Assembly (NCBI GenBank): GCA_044346855.1
Contig: JBIIYJ010000173.1
Location: 1-11,009, forward strand
Direction of reading: 5' to 3'
DNA length: 11,009 bases
Source: CAIKKV01 sp044346855
Lineage (GTDB): Bacteria; Verrucomicrobiota; Kiritimatiellia; CAIKKV01
This document shows, piece by piece, positions 1 to 6,587 of this stretch (positions are counted from its first letter, which is position 1; every line of letters starts with the position of its first letter). The notes under the pieces were generated by a model that worked only from the letters and a program-made list of their open reading frames with translations, did not search any database and had not been told where the DNA came from. The position numbers and the translations under genes are program-made.

Positions 1-300
1 CACGTTGGCCCCCACGTCCAGGCAGACATCCCCCGGCTTGACGAACCGGCGGATCAGGTCGACGATCGGCGGCTCGTGGCAGCCGCGGAAAAGAAGGTGA
101 TACTCGATCGACGAACCGGTGTCGATATGGATCAGGCCGCCTTCGAAAGGGGCCACGAACTGCTGGCCCTGGCCGGGCTTGGCGGGCGGGCAGAGCAGCT
201 TGACCACACGCTTGAGCAGGGGATAAAGGAAAGGCGTGCGCTTCCTGAAGGAAGGACGCGTCAAACCGGCCAACCGGATCATCTGGTTCGGTGTCATCAT
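1..300 (-). CDS. FkbM-family SAM-dependent methyltransferase, N-terminal part (cut by window edge)
   Basis: The reading frame is open for 100 codons from ATG at 300 down to base 1 and continues outside the window. A short basic N-terminus (about residues 1-45) is followed by a stretch with GSSIEYHLLFRGCHEPPIV (about 62-80). It then runs into FVKPGDVCLDVGANV (86-100), which ends in the DVGAN form of SAM-binding motif I. This order and wording is typical of FkbM-type methyltransferases, which O-methylate sugars or other small acceptors and are common in polysaccharide and secondary-metabolite loci. An AGGA lies just upstream. It sits too close to the ATG at 300 and is better spaced for the next ATG at 297, so either may be the true start. 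The gene diverges from a glycosyltransferase, which fits a role in glycan modification. The acceptor cannot be told, and the C-terminal catalytic part is not visible. Confidence 0.85.
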   Translation of the reverse strand, partial: MMTPNQMIRLAGLTRPSFRKRTPFLYPLLKRVVKLLCPPAKPGQGQQFVAPFEGGLIHIDTGSSIEYHLLFRGCHEPPIVDLIRRFVKPGDVCLDVGANV

Positions 301-315
301 GGTCCTGTTTGAAGT

Positions 316-321
316 ATCATA
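316..321 (-). promoter_or_regulatory. Weak candidate -10 element for the FkbM-type methyltransferase gene
   Basis: Read on the minus strand, TATGAT (five of six matches to TATAAT) lies 16 bases before the ATG at 300. No good -35 hexamer sits at 16-18 bp; TTGTGG occurs at a 19 bp spacing. The rest of the 158 bp gap (301-458) holds a CCCCGGGG palindrome at 374-381 and no other clear element. Confidence 0.25.
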
Positions 322-366
322 CGCAAATGATCACCGTTATCCACAAGAAACACAAAGAATCCGCTC

Positions 367-396
367 TTGATTTCCCCGGGGGCCATTTCATACAGT
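367..396 (+). promoter_or_regulatory. Weak candidate sigma70-type promoter for the GT2 gene
   Basis: TTGATT (367-372) and TACAGT (391-396) are separated by 18 bp. Each matches four of six consensus positions. It is placed about 60 bases before the glycosyltransferase start. The match is modest and rests on sequence alone. Confidence 0.25.
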
Positions 397-444
397 CAGG
401 ATCGTGAATTTCAGCATGCCTGGCGTTTGTCCGACAATTGACCG

Positions 445-449
445 AAGGA
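445..449 (+). promoter_or_regulatory. Ribosome binding site that decides the GT2 start
   Basis: AAGGA lies nine bases before ATG 459 but only three before ATG 453, and it falls inside the coding frame if the TTG at 438 were used. This spacing favours 459 as the start. The protein then begins MPLVTVIMSV, the usual beginning of family 2 glycosyltransferases. Confidence 0.5.
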
Positions 450-458
450 TCCATGCCG

Positions 459-1415
459 ATGCCGCTCGTTACCGTGATCATGTCGGTGTTCAAACGCACC
501 AACTACCTTGAATCCGCTATCCGGAGCGTCCTGGACCAGACGCTGGGCGATCTGGAGCTGATCGTCTCCGACGACGCCGGCACGGACGAAGCCCGCCGGA
601 TCTGCGCGGGTTTCTCGTCGGACGGCCGCGTGCGCTACCGGACCAACCCGGCGACGCTGGGCGTCGCGCTGAACCACGGGGCGGCTCTGCGCGAGGCCCG
701 GGGTGACTATGTGTGCTTCCTCAACGACGACGACCTGCTCTACCCGCGCATGCTGGAGTGTCTGGCCAAACCGCTCGCGGCCAACCCCGCCGTGGTGGTG
801 GCCTTCGGCAATCACGACGTGATCGACGCGGAGGGGAAAATCCTCGAGGACAACACGAAGCTCCTGCTCTCCCGGCGCGGCCGGATCGGGCTCGCCCCCG
901 GGCTGCTGGCGGAGTCGCGCAGCTTTGCGATCCGCCACAAGCTGATGATCGTGATGGGCTGCCTGTTCCGGCGGGCCGCGGCGGACCCCGCCTGGCTCAT
1001 TCCCGAAGTGGGACAGGGCTACGACTACTGGATGGTGATCAAGCTGGGGGAGCGGGGGCCGTTCTATTTCGTCCCCGAACCCGTCATGGCCTGGCGCCGC
1101 CACGCCGACGCGGCGACCGTGCGCGTCTCGCCCGACCTCTTCAAAACGTCCATCTACATTTACGAGACGCTCGCGGCCTCCCCGCTTCCGCCCCCGCTGA
1201 AGACCTATGCGCGAAAGCGGCTGGCCGGCTTCCTCATGCGGCGCGGCCTGGCCTGCCTGGAGCAGGGCTGGAGCCCCGTCGAGGCAAGGCGCCTCCTCGC
1301 CCGCTCGTGGCGCACCGCGTGGAGCGGGCCCGCGTTCCGCCATTGGCTGGCCGCCTTCCTCCCGCCCCGCCTGCGCCCCCGTCCTCCTTTCCGCAGATCG
1401 GAACAAAACAGCTAA
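459..1415 (+). CDS. Family 2 (GT-A fold) glycosyltransferase
   Basis: The protein has 318 residues from ATG 459; in-frame alternatives are ATG 453 and TTG 438. It starts with the GT2 signature VTVIMSVFKRTNYLESAI and has an SDDAG nucleotide-binding segment (37-41). The FLNDDDLLYP segment contains the metal-binding acidic cluster (D90-D92). YDYW (188-191) stands where GT2 enzymes carry the catalytic-base region, followed by PEPVMAWRRH (207-215). The family transfers a sugar from a nucleotide-sugar donor to a saccharide or lipid-linked acceptor at the cytoplasmic face. The donor and acceptor cannot be read here. The C-terminal 70 residues are Arg/Leu/Pro-rich, without a clear membrane span, and may be a peripheral membrane or helical tail. 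The gene is divergent from a FkbM methyltransferase, which suggests a cell-surface glycan locus. The next gene downstream is 174 bp away and probably has its own promoter. Confidence 0.9.
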   Translation: MPLVTVIMSVFKRTNYLESAIRSVLDQTLGDLELIVSDDAGTDEARRICAGFSSDGRVRYRTNPATLGVALNHGAALREARGDYVCFLNDDDLLYPRMLECLAKPLAANPAVVVAFGNHDVIDAEGKILEDNTKLLLSRRGRIGLAPGLLAESRSFAIRHKLMIVMGCLFRRAAADPAWLIPEVGQGYDYWMVIKLGERGPFYFVPEPVMAWRRHADAATVRVSPDLFKTSIYIYETLAASPLPPPLKTYARKRLAGFLMRRGLACLEQGWSPVEARRLLARSWRTAWSGPAFRHWLAAFLPPRLRPRPPFRRSEQNS

Positions 1416-1438
1416 TCCGGAGCCAGAAAAAGAAGGAA

Positions 1439-1517
1439 CCACGGATTGCAGCCTGTTTTTCGCGCCTTCCGCGTATTTCGTAGTTAAAACCATCTTTCTC
1501 TTATCCGTGATCCGTGG
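1439..1517. repeat. Degenerate intergenic repeat with 8 bp terminal inverted repeats
   Basis: CCACGGAT (1439-1446) is matched by its inverse ATCCGTGG (1510-1517), preceded by a second overlapping ATCCGTGA (1503-1510). Between them, GCGTATTTCGTAGTTAAAAC (1471-1490) reads on the other strand as GTTTTAACTACGAAATACGC. This is the wording of the 'ACCACGAAATACACGAAA' and 'CCACGGATCACGGAT' class of intergenic repeats that I recall from several environmental phyla. Only one copy is in this window, so repeat status is an inference from word composition and the terminal inverted repeat. It fills most of the 174 bp gap between the GT2 and secreted-protein genes. Confidence 0.45.
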
Positions 1518-1534
1518 CGACTGCCAGACGGGTG

Positions 1535-1563
1535 TTGCGCGGACAACCGGGAACCGGTATGAT
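1535..1563 (+). promoter_or_regulatory. Candidate sigma70-type promoter for the secreted DUF4412-like gene
   Basis: TTGCGC (1535-1540) and TATGAT (1558-1563) are 17 bp apart. The -10 matches five of six consensus bases and the -35 keeps TTG. Transcription would start near 1570, just before the AAAGGG ribosome binding site at 1578-1583. Confidence 0.45.
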
Positions 1564-1589
1564 GCGCGGACATCCAGAAAGGGTTACGC

Positions 1590-2441
1590 ATGAAAATCAT
1601 GTCCGCCGCCTCCCTCGTTCTCGCCGCCCTGGTGGCCGTCCAGTCCCAGGCCGACCTGCGCTACAAGGTCCAGACCAAGATGGAAGGCGCCCCCAAGGGG
1701 CAAGGCGGCAACCAGGTCATGCAGATGACCGCGGCCGGCGACAAGGCCCGCATGGATTTCCTCGAGGGCGGCCCGGTGAAGTCCGACGGCTTCATCCTCA
1801 CCAAGGACGGCGGCAAGAGCATGACCATGGTGAACACCAAGGACAAGACCTACATGAGCTGGGACATGGACGCCATGATGGGCATGGCGGGCGCCATGAC
1901 CTCGATGATGAAGATGGAAGTCACCGACCCCAAATTGGAAAAGCTGCTCGACGAGCCCGGCCAGCCCATCCTCGGCTACCCCACCCGCCATTACAAGTTC
2001 CGCATCCGCTACGGCATGTCGATGAACGTCATGGGCTTCAGCATGGTCTCCGACGTGACGCGCGAGGAGGAAACCTGGACCACGACCAAGATCGACACCG
2101 CCGCCCTCTCCCGCTGGATCGGCAAGATCCCGAAAACCATGAACGAGACGCTCGACAAGCTGATCGAACTGGAGCGCGGCAAGATGGAAGGCCTGCCCCT
2201 CAAGATGATCTCGGTGCAGTCCACCACGGACAAGAAAAACGGCAAGGTCACGACCACCAAGCAGACCATGGAAGTCACCGAAATCCAGACGCTGACAGCC
2301 GATCCCGCGACCTTTGAAATCCCCGCCGGCTACAAGGAAATGAAGCTAACCGAGGACGCGGAAGAAGGCTCGGAAGACGCCCCGAAAAAGGATTCCCTGC
2401 CCGCGGGCCTGCCCAATTTCCTCAAAATGATGAAGAAGTAG
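1590..2441 (+). CDS. Secreted DUF4412-like protein with a methionine-rich patch
   Basis: The protein has 283 residues. The start is supported by AAAGGG six bases upstream. Residues 1-21 form a signal peptide: MK, a hydrophobic core SAASLVLAALVAV, then a probable cut after SQA at 21. No lipobox cysteine is present, so a periplasmic or exported soluble protein is expected. The mature part follows the DUF4412 pattern. It has a Met-containing strand (VMQMTAAGDKARMDF, 43-57), then KSDGFILTKDGGKSMTMVNTKDKTYMSWDM (64-93), a hydrophilic middle, and a C-terminal ATFEIPAGYKEMKL (240-253). That last wording resembles the closing strand of LolA-like or DUF4412 beta proteins. Nine of 21 residues in 89-109 are methionine. 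The tail is acidic then basic (residues 254-283). The function is unknown. Metal binding through the Met patch is only a possibility. It ends 11 bp from the convergent CoA-disulfide reductase gene. Confidence 0.8.
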   Translation: MKIMSAASLVLAALVAVQSQADLRYKVQTKMEGAPKGQGGNQVMQMTAAGDKARMDFLEGGPVKSDGFILTKDGGKSMTMVNTKDKTYMSWDMDAMMGMAGAMTSMMKMEVTDPKLEKLLDEPGQPILGYPTRHYKFRIRYGMSMNVMGFSMVSDVTREEETWTTTKIDTAALSRWIGKIPKTMNETLDKLIELERGKMEGLPLKMISVQSTTDKKNGKVTTTKQTMEVTEIQTLTADPATFEIPAGYKEMKLTEDAEEGSEDAPKKDSLPAGLPNFLKMMKK

Positions 2442-2452
2442 CAGGCGCTGCC

Positions 2453-4093
2453 CTACTGCGCCGGATGCACGGCCCGGAACAAATCGCCGCCGCCGGCCAG
2501 CGTTTTGACCTTGAACCCGTGCTGATGCAGGATGCGGTAGGCCAGGTAACTGCGCAAGCCGACCTTGCAGTAGACCCGGTACTCGCGGCCCTTGTCCAGC
2601 GTCTCCACCTTCTTGCGCAATTCGCCCAGCGGCAGATGCTCGGCCCCGGGAATATGCCAGGCGTCATAATCCGCCTTGGGCCGGACGTCCGCGAGCACCA
2701 TCCCCGCCGTCGCGGCGGGGTACTCCTCGGGGTACCAGAAATCGACGTCGCCGTGCACCAGGTTCGAGGCGATGAAGCCCGCCATGTTGATCGGGTCCTT
2801 GGCCGAGCCGAACTGGGGCGCATACCCCAATTCCAGGTGCTCCAGGTCAAAGACGCCCAGGTTCCCGCGCATGGCCGTGGCAATCACGTCGATGCGCTTG
2901 TCCACGCCGTCGTGCCCCACGATCTGGGCGCCCAGAATGGCCTTGCCGTCCGGCGCGAAGAGCAGCTTGAAATGCATCGGCCGGCTGCCGGGGTAATAGC
3001 CGGCGTGCCCCGTCGGATGCAGATAAATCTTCCGGTACGGAACGCCGGCCCGCTTGAGCGCCTTCTCGTTCAAGCCCGTCACGCCCACCGCCAGGTCGAA
3101 GAGCTGGATCAGGGCCGTTCCCTGCGTTTTCTGGTACTGCTGGTCGCGGCCGGCGATCTGGTCCGCCACCAGCCGCCCCTGCCGGTTGGCCGGACCCGCC
3201 AGCGGGATATAGCACGGCTTCCCCGACACGAACTCGAACGTTTCCACCGCGTCCCCCGCGGCATAGATGTCCGGGTCCTCGGTTCGCATCCGCGCATCCA
3301 CCGCAATCCCGCCGAACGGCCCCACGGCCAGGCCCGCGGCCTTCGCCAGGCCGCTGTTCGGAACCGCCCCGATCGCCAGCACCACGAGATCGGCCTCGAG
3401 GCTCCGGCCGTCCTCCAGGCTCACCCGCACCGCGCCGGCCGCCTCGGCGAAGCCCGTCACGCCGCAGCCGGTGATGACCGTGATGCCCTGCTGGACCAGG
3501 TGCTCCTTCACATACTGCGCCATCTCGGGATCCAGCGGTCCCATGATCTGCGGCATCTTCTCGACCAGCGTCACCGCCAGCCCCCGGCGGCGCAGGTTCT
3601 CGGCCGACTCGAGGCCGATGAACCCGCCCATCACGACCGCCCGCTTTGTCCCCGTTTCAAGCCGTTCCATGATGGCGCTCAGGTCCTCAATGGTCCGCAG
3701 TTCATGCACGGCAGGGTGGTCAAGCCCGGGCAGCGGCGGCCGCAGGCCGCGCGCGCCCAGGGCCAGCACCAGCTTGTCGTAGGACTCCTGGTAGACCCGG
3801 CCCGTCCGCACCTCCCGCACGGCGACGGTCCTCGCCTTCCGGTCGATGGCCGTCACCTCGCACAAAATGCGCACGTCCAGGTTGAGCGACTGCTTCAGGG
3901 TCTGCGGGGTCTGAAGAAGCAGAGCGTCCCTTTTTTCGATGACACCGCTCATGTGATAAGGAAGCCCGCAGTTGGCGAACGACACATGCTCGCCCTTGTC
4001 GAACACCACGATCTGCGCCCCTTCGTCCAGCCGCCGCAAACGGGCGGCGCAGGACATCCCCGCGGCCACTCCCCCGATAATCACGATTTTCAT
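2453..4093 (-). CDS. CoA-disulfide reductase with C-terminal rhodanese domain (CoADR-Rhd type)
   Basis: The protein has 546 residues. The start is supported by AAAGGGAA just upstream on the minus strand. The N-terminus has the FAD loop IIGGVAAGMS (5-14). It is followed by VSFANCGLPY with the single redox cysteine C42 typical of CoA-disulfide, NADH-oxidase and polysulfide reductases. IYAAGDAVE (277-284) is the second FAD motif, and HAGYYPG (363-369) carries the conserved tyrosines of this family. The dimerisation domain ends near 445. A rhodanese domain follows (about 465-546) with ADV(R), HIPGAEHLPLGEL and the loop YCKVGLRS with C509. Such fusions use NAD(P)H to reduce CoA-disulfide, CoA-persulfide or polysulfide, in cytosolic thiol or sulfur metabolism. 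One oddity is that the second Rossmann loop reads MGGFIG (155-160), where the family has GGGFIG, so the first glycine is lost. The gene stands alone, divergent from glmM. Confidence 0.92.
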   Translation of the reverse strand: MKIVIIGGVAAGMSCAARLRRLDEGAQIVVFDKGEHVSFANCGLPYHMSGVIEKRDALLLQTPQTLKQSLNLDVRILCEVTAIDRKARTVAVREVRTGRVYQESYDKLVLALGARGLRPPLPGLDHPAVHELRTIEDLSAIMERLETGTKRAVVMGGFIGLESAENLRRRGLAVTLVEKMPQIMGPLDPEMAQYVKEHLVQQGITVITGCGVTGFAEAAGAVRVSLEDGRSLEADLVVLAIGAVPNSGLAKAAGLAVGPFGGIAVDARMRTEDPDIYAAGDAVETFEFVSGKPCYIPLAGPANRQGRLVADQIAGRDQQYQKTQGTALIQLFDLAVGVTGLNEKALKRAGVPYRKIYLHPTGHAGYYPGSRPMHFKLLFAPDGKAILGAQIVGHDGVDKRIDVIATAMRGNLGVFDLEHLELGYAPQFGSAKDPINMAGFIASNLVHGDVDFWYPEEYPAATAGMVLADVRPKADYDAWHIPGAEHLPLGELRKKVETLDKGREYRVYCKVGLRSYLAYRILHQHGFKVKTLAGGGDLFRAVHPAQ

Positions 4094-4116
4094 GTGTTCC
4101 CTTTCGCAATTTTTTA

Positions 4117-4145
4117 AGTATAAATTAATATTAAACCGATGTCAT
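4117..4145 (-). promoter_or_regulatory. Sigma70-type promoter for the CoA-disulfide reductase gene
   Basis: On the minus strand, ATGACA (forward 4140-4145) and TATACT (forward 4117-4122) are separated by exactly 17 bp. Each matches five of six consensus positions. The spacer is AT-only apart from three bases at its -35 end. Transcription would start near 4110, about 17 bases before the ATG at 4093, leaving room for the ribosome binding site TTCCCTTT (forward 4097-4104). Confidence 0.65.
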
Positions 4146-4175
4146 GCTTTCGTTGGCGCGGCTTTCAGCTTTGAA

Positions 4176-4204
4176 TTGCCAGACCCCGGCGCCTTACCTA
4201 TACT
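4176..4204 (+). promoter_or_regulatory. Sigma70-type promoter for glmM and the downstream acetyltransferase gene
   Basis: TTGCCA (4176-4181) and TATACT (4199-4204) are 17 bp apart, each with five of six consensus matches. Transcription would begin near 4211, about 42 bases before the glmM ATG. GGGAGAG at 4242-4248 serves as the ribosome binding site. The promoter lies back to back with the CoA-disulfide reductase promoter, with 30 bases between their -35 elements. Confidence 0.65.
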
Positions 4205-4252
4205 GCCCTCAAGCGCAAGCGCCCAGAGGCGGGCCTTCGCCGGGAGAGCACC

Positions 4253-5605
4253 ATGGAAAAACTATTCGGCACCGATGGCATCCGGGGGCGGGCCAACCGC
4301 CACCCCATCACGCCCGAGGTGGCGCTCCTGGTCGGCAAGGCCCTGGCCCACGTCTACCACGCCACCGGCCACGGCTCCCGCCGCGCCGTCATCGGCAAGG
4401 ACACCCGCCTCTCCGGCTACATGCTCGAGACCGCCCTCACCAGCGGACTCGTGTCCATGGGCATGGACGTCCTCCTCGTCGGCCCTGTCCCGACTCCCGC
4501 CGTCGCCCACCTCGTCCGCTCCATGGCCGCCGACGTCGGACTCATGCTCACCGCCTCCCACAACCCGTCCGACGACAACGGCATCAAGATCTTCGGCCGC
4601 GACGGCTTCAAGATCGGCGACGACGTCGAGGATGCCATCGCCGCCCACGTGGAAAGCCAGGAGCTGACCAGCGACCACATCCGCGCCGACCAGATCGGCA
4701 AGGCCTACCGCATCGAGGACGCCCGCGGCCGCTACATCGAGTTCTCCAAGGGGGCCATCCGGAACCAGGACCTCGTGGGCCTGCGCATCGTGCTCGACTG
4801 CGCCAACGGCGCCGCCTACCAGATCGCCCCCTACATCTTCAAGGAGCTCGGAGCCAAGGTGATCAAGATCGCCACCGAGCCCGACGGCTACAACATCAAC
4901 ACAAACTGCGGGGCGCTCCACCCCGAGGTCGCGGCCGCCCGGGTGGTCCGGGAAAAAGCCGATATCGGGATCGCGTTCGACGGCGACGCGGACCGCGTTG
5001 TCTTCTGCGACGCCGCGGGCCGCGTAATCGACGGCGACCGGATCCTCGCCCTCGCCGCCCTCGACTTCAAGGAACGCGGGGCCCTGCTCCGCGACACGCT
5101 CGTGGTCACCACCATGAGCAACCTCGGCCTTCACGACGCCATGCGCAAGCATGGGATCCAGGTGGCGGTGACGGACGTGGGCGACCGCCAGGTGATCGAC
5201 CACATGCGCCGCGAAAACCTGAACGTGGGCGGCGAAAAAAGCGGCCATGTCATCTTCATGGACTACGCCACCACGGGCGACGGCATCATCACCGCCCTCC
5301 AGGTCCTCAAGCTGATGAAGCTCAAGGGCGCCCCCCTGGACCAGCTGGCCGCCTGCATGGAGGAATACCCCCAGAAGCTCGTCAGCCTCGACGTCCGCAA
5401 ACGCAAGCCGCTCGACGCCATGCCCCGCCTCAGCGAAGCCCTGGCTGCCGGTAAAATCGAATTGGGGGGCGACGGCCGCTTCGTCGTGCGCTACTCCGGG
5501 ACCGAAAACAAGATCAGACTGCTCGTCGAGGCGCGAAGCGAGGACCAGGTCGACCGCTGGATCGCCGCGCTCTCGGACGCCGTCGGAAAGGATCTGGACC
5601 TATGA
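4253..5605 (+). CDS. glmM: Phosphoglucosamine mutase
   Basis: This enzyme interconverts glucosamine-6-phosphate and glucosamine-1-phosphate in the cytosol, on the way to UDP-GlcNAc. The length of 450 residues is the family norm. It opens with LFGTDGIRGRAN (4-15). The phosphoserine loop TASHNPSDDNGIKIFG (100-115) places the catalytic serine at S102, the same number as in the E. coli enzyme. The magnesium loop is DGDADR (243-248). The sugar-binding loop is GGEKSGH (326-332), whose GEKSG form marks GlmM rather than phosphomannomutases (usually GEXSG). The phosphate-binding loop is RYSGTENKIR (413-422), in which N replaces the P more common in other bacteria. The start is supported by GGGAGAG upstream. 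The stop overlaps the next start as ATGA, so the two are very likely translationally coupled. A clear sigma70-type promoter precedes the gene. Confidence 0.97.
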   Translation: MEKLFGTDGIRGRANRHPITPEVALLVGKALAHVYHATGHGSRRAVIGKDTRLSGYMLETALTSGLVSMGMDVLLVGPVPTPAVAHLVRSMAADVGLMLTASHNPSDDNGIKIFGRDGFKIGDDVEDAIAAHVESQELTSDHIRADQIGKAYRIEDARGRYIEFSKGAIRNQDLVGLRIVLDCANGAAYQIAPYIFKELGAKVIKIATEPDGYNINTNCGALHPEVAAARVVREKADIGIAFDGDADRVVFCDAAGRVIDGDRILALAALDFKERGALLRDTLVVTTMSNLGLHDAMRKHGIQVAVTDVGDRQVIDHMRRENLNVGGEKSGHVIFMDYATTGDGIITALQVLKLMKLKGAPLDQLAACMEEYPQKLVSLDVRKRKPLDAMPRLSEALAAGKIELGGDGRFVVRYSGTENKIRLLVEARSEDQVDRWIAALSDAVGKDLDL

Positions 5606-6507
5606 AAGCCGAACTGCTGCCCGCCGGCCGGCCGGCCACCCTGGAACCCCTCACCTGCGCCCGAGACCTGGGCGACTGCCGCCTGCTCAACCGCCCCCTG
5701 TTCGGCCTGCAGGCGGAACGGCTTGAACGAGCCGGCTTCGCGGTGGTCAACGGGCAGTCCGACGGCGTCTTCATCCGCGGCGACGCCTGGCTGGCGGACG
5801 AGGACATCGCCGCCATGGCCGGTCGGACCGGCCCCTGGACCCTGCGGGACCCGGACGGCAACCGCCTGGCCTGGTCCGGCCCGCGCGCCTACCCGAACGC
5901 CGGGCTCCCGCCCGTGGCCGCCCATGCCGACAGCTTCCACATCCGCTACCCGTGGGACCTGCTGCGCGTCCACGAACAGGCGATGGCGGCGCTCAAGGAG
6001 CCCCTGATCGAGGGAGAGGTCCATCCGGGCGCCTGGATCACGGGCCTTCTCCGGCTGGGCCCGGGCTCCCGCATCCTGCCCGGCGTCTGCATCGAGGGGC
6101 CGGTCCTCATCGGCGCCGGCTGCAAGATCGGCCCGAACTGTTACCTGCGCGGCCCCGTCAGCATCGGCGACCATTGCCACATCGGCCTGGCCGTCGAACT
6201 CAAGAACGCCGTTCTCCTGAACCACACCAACGTCGGCCACCTGAGCTACTGCGGCGACTCCATCCTGGGCGAACGGGTCAACTTCGGCGCGGGCACCATG
6301 TGCGCCAACCTCCGCCATGACAACCGCACCCACCGCTCGGCCGTGGGCGGGCTGCTGGTGGAAACGGGACGCCGCAAACTCGGCGTCATCTGCGGCGACG
6401 GCGTCCACACCGGCGTCAACACCTCGATCTATCCCGGCCGCAAACTGTGGCCGGACCGCTCCACGCGCCCCGGCGACGTGGTGCAGCACGACCTGGGTCC
6501 GGGCTGA
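5602..6507 (+). CDS. GlmU-like left-handed beta-helix acetyltransferase with a reduced nucleotidyltransferase region
   Basis: The protein has 301 residues and its ATG overlaps the glmM stop. The region from about residue 137 shows hexapeptide repeats of a left-handed beta helix (LGPGSRILPGVCIEGPVLIG and on). GlmU acetyltransferase-site residues follow: VELKNA (198-203, K201), GHLSYCGD (212-219) with the histidine H213 aligned to the catalytic base of E. coli GlmU and Y216, and FGAGTMCANL (228-237). YPWDLLRVHE (116-125) is the linker seen in archaeal-type bifunctional sugar-1-phosphate nucleotidyltransferase/acetyltransferases. The first 110 residues keep NTP-transferase-like text (LLNRPLFGLQAERLERAGF, 28-46; VFIRGDAWL, 56-64) but no LAAGxGTR-type glycine loop. 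From this and the glmM partner I infer glucosamine-1-phosphate N-acetylation. Uridylyl transfer looks doubtful. The family resembles 'UDP-GlcNAc pyrophosphorylase-related' proteins of Verrucomicrobia-like bacteria. Confidence 0.85.
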   Translation: MKAELLPAGRPATLEPLTCARDLGDCRLLNRPLFGLQAERLERAGFAVVNGQSDGVFIRGDAWLADEDIAAMAGRTGPWTLRDPDGNRLAWSGPRAYPNAGLPPVAAHADSFHIRYPWDLLRVHEQAMAALKEPLIEGEVHPGAWITGLLRLGPGSRILPGVCIEGPVLIGAGCKIGPNCYLRGPVSIGDHCHIGLAVELKNAVLLNHTNVGHLSYCGDSILGERVNFGAGTMCANLRHDNRTHRSAVGGLLVETGRRKLGVICGDGVHTGVNTSIYPGRKLWPDRSTRPGDVVQHDLGPG

Positions 6508-6587
6508 GCGGACAACCGCCAACTTCCTCCTCCTGATCGAACGATGAAACACTTCCCCTTCAGCCGCGAACACGCTATTCTCCTGGC

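Noticed and set aside
374..381. CCCCGGGG palindrome in the gap between the FkbM and GT2 genes
   Set aside because: A single GC palindrome in a GC-rich genome without a second copy. No operator can be argued from it.
411..1493. A 360-codon minus-strand frame across the GT2 gene
   Set aside because: Its composition is that of an antisense shadow, and it runs through the intergenic region without a plausible start. The GT2 frame explains the segment.
2441..2462. Hairpins between the convergent stops: GCAG-GCG-CTGC (2441-2451), and GGCGC (2444-2448) with GCGCC (2458-2462)
   Set aside because: The stems are four or five base pairs with no T tract on either strand, too weak to call an intrinsic terminator.
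2465..4117. A 550-codon plus-strand frame over the CoA-disulfide reductase
   Set aside because: It is His/Arg/Gln/Pro-rich without motifs, while the opposite strand encodes a full-length, motif-complete CoADR-Rhd protein.
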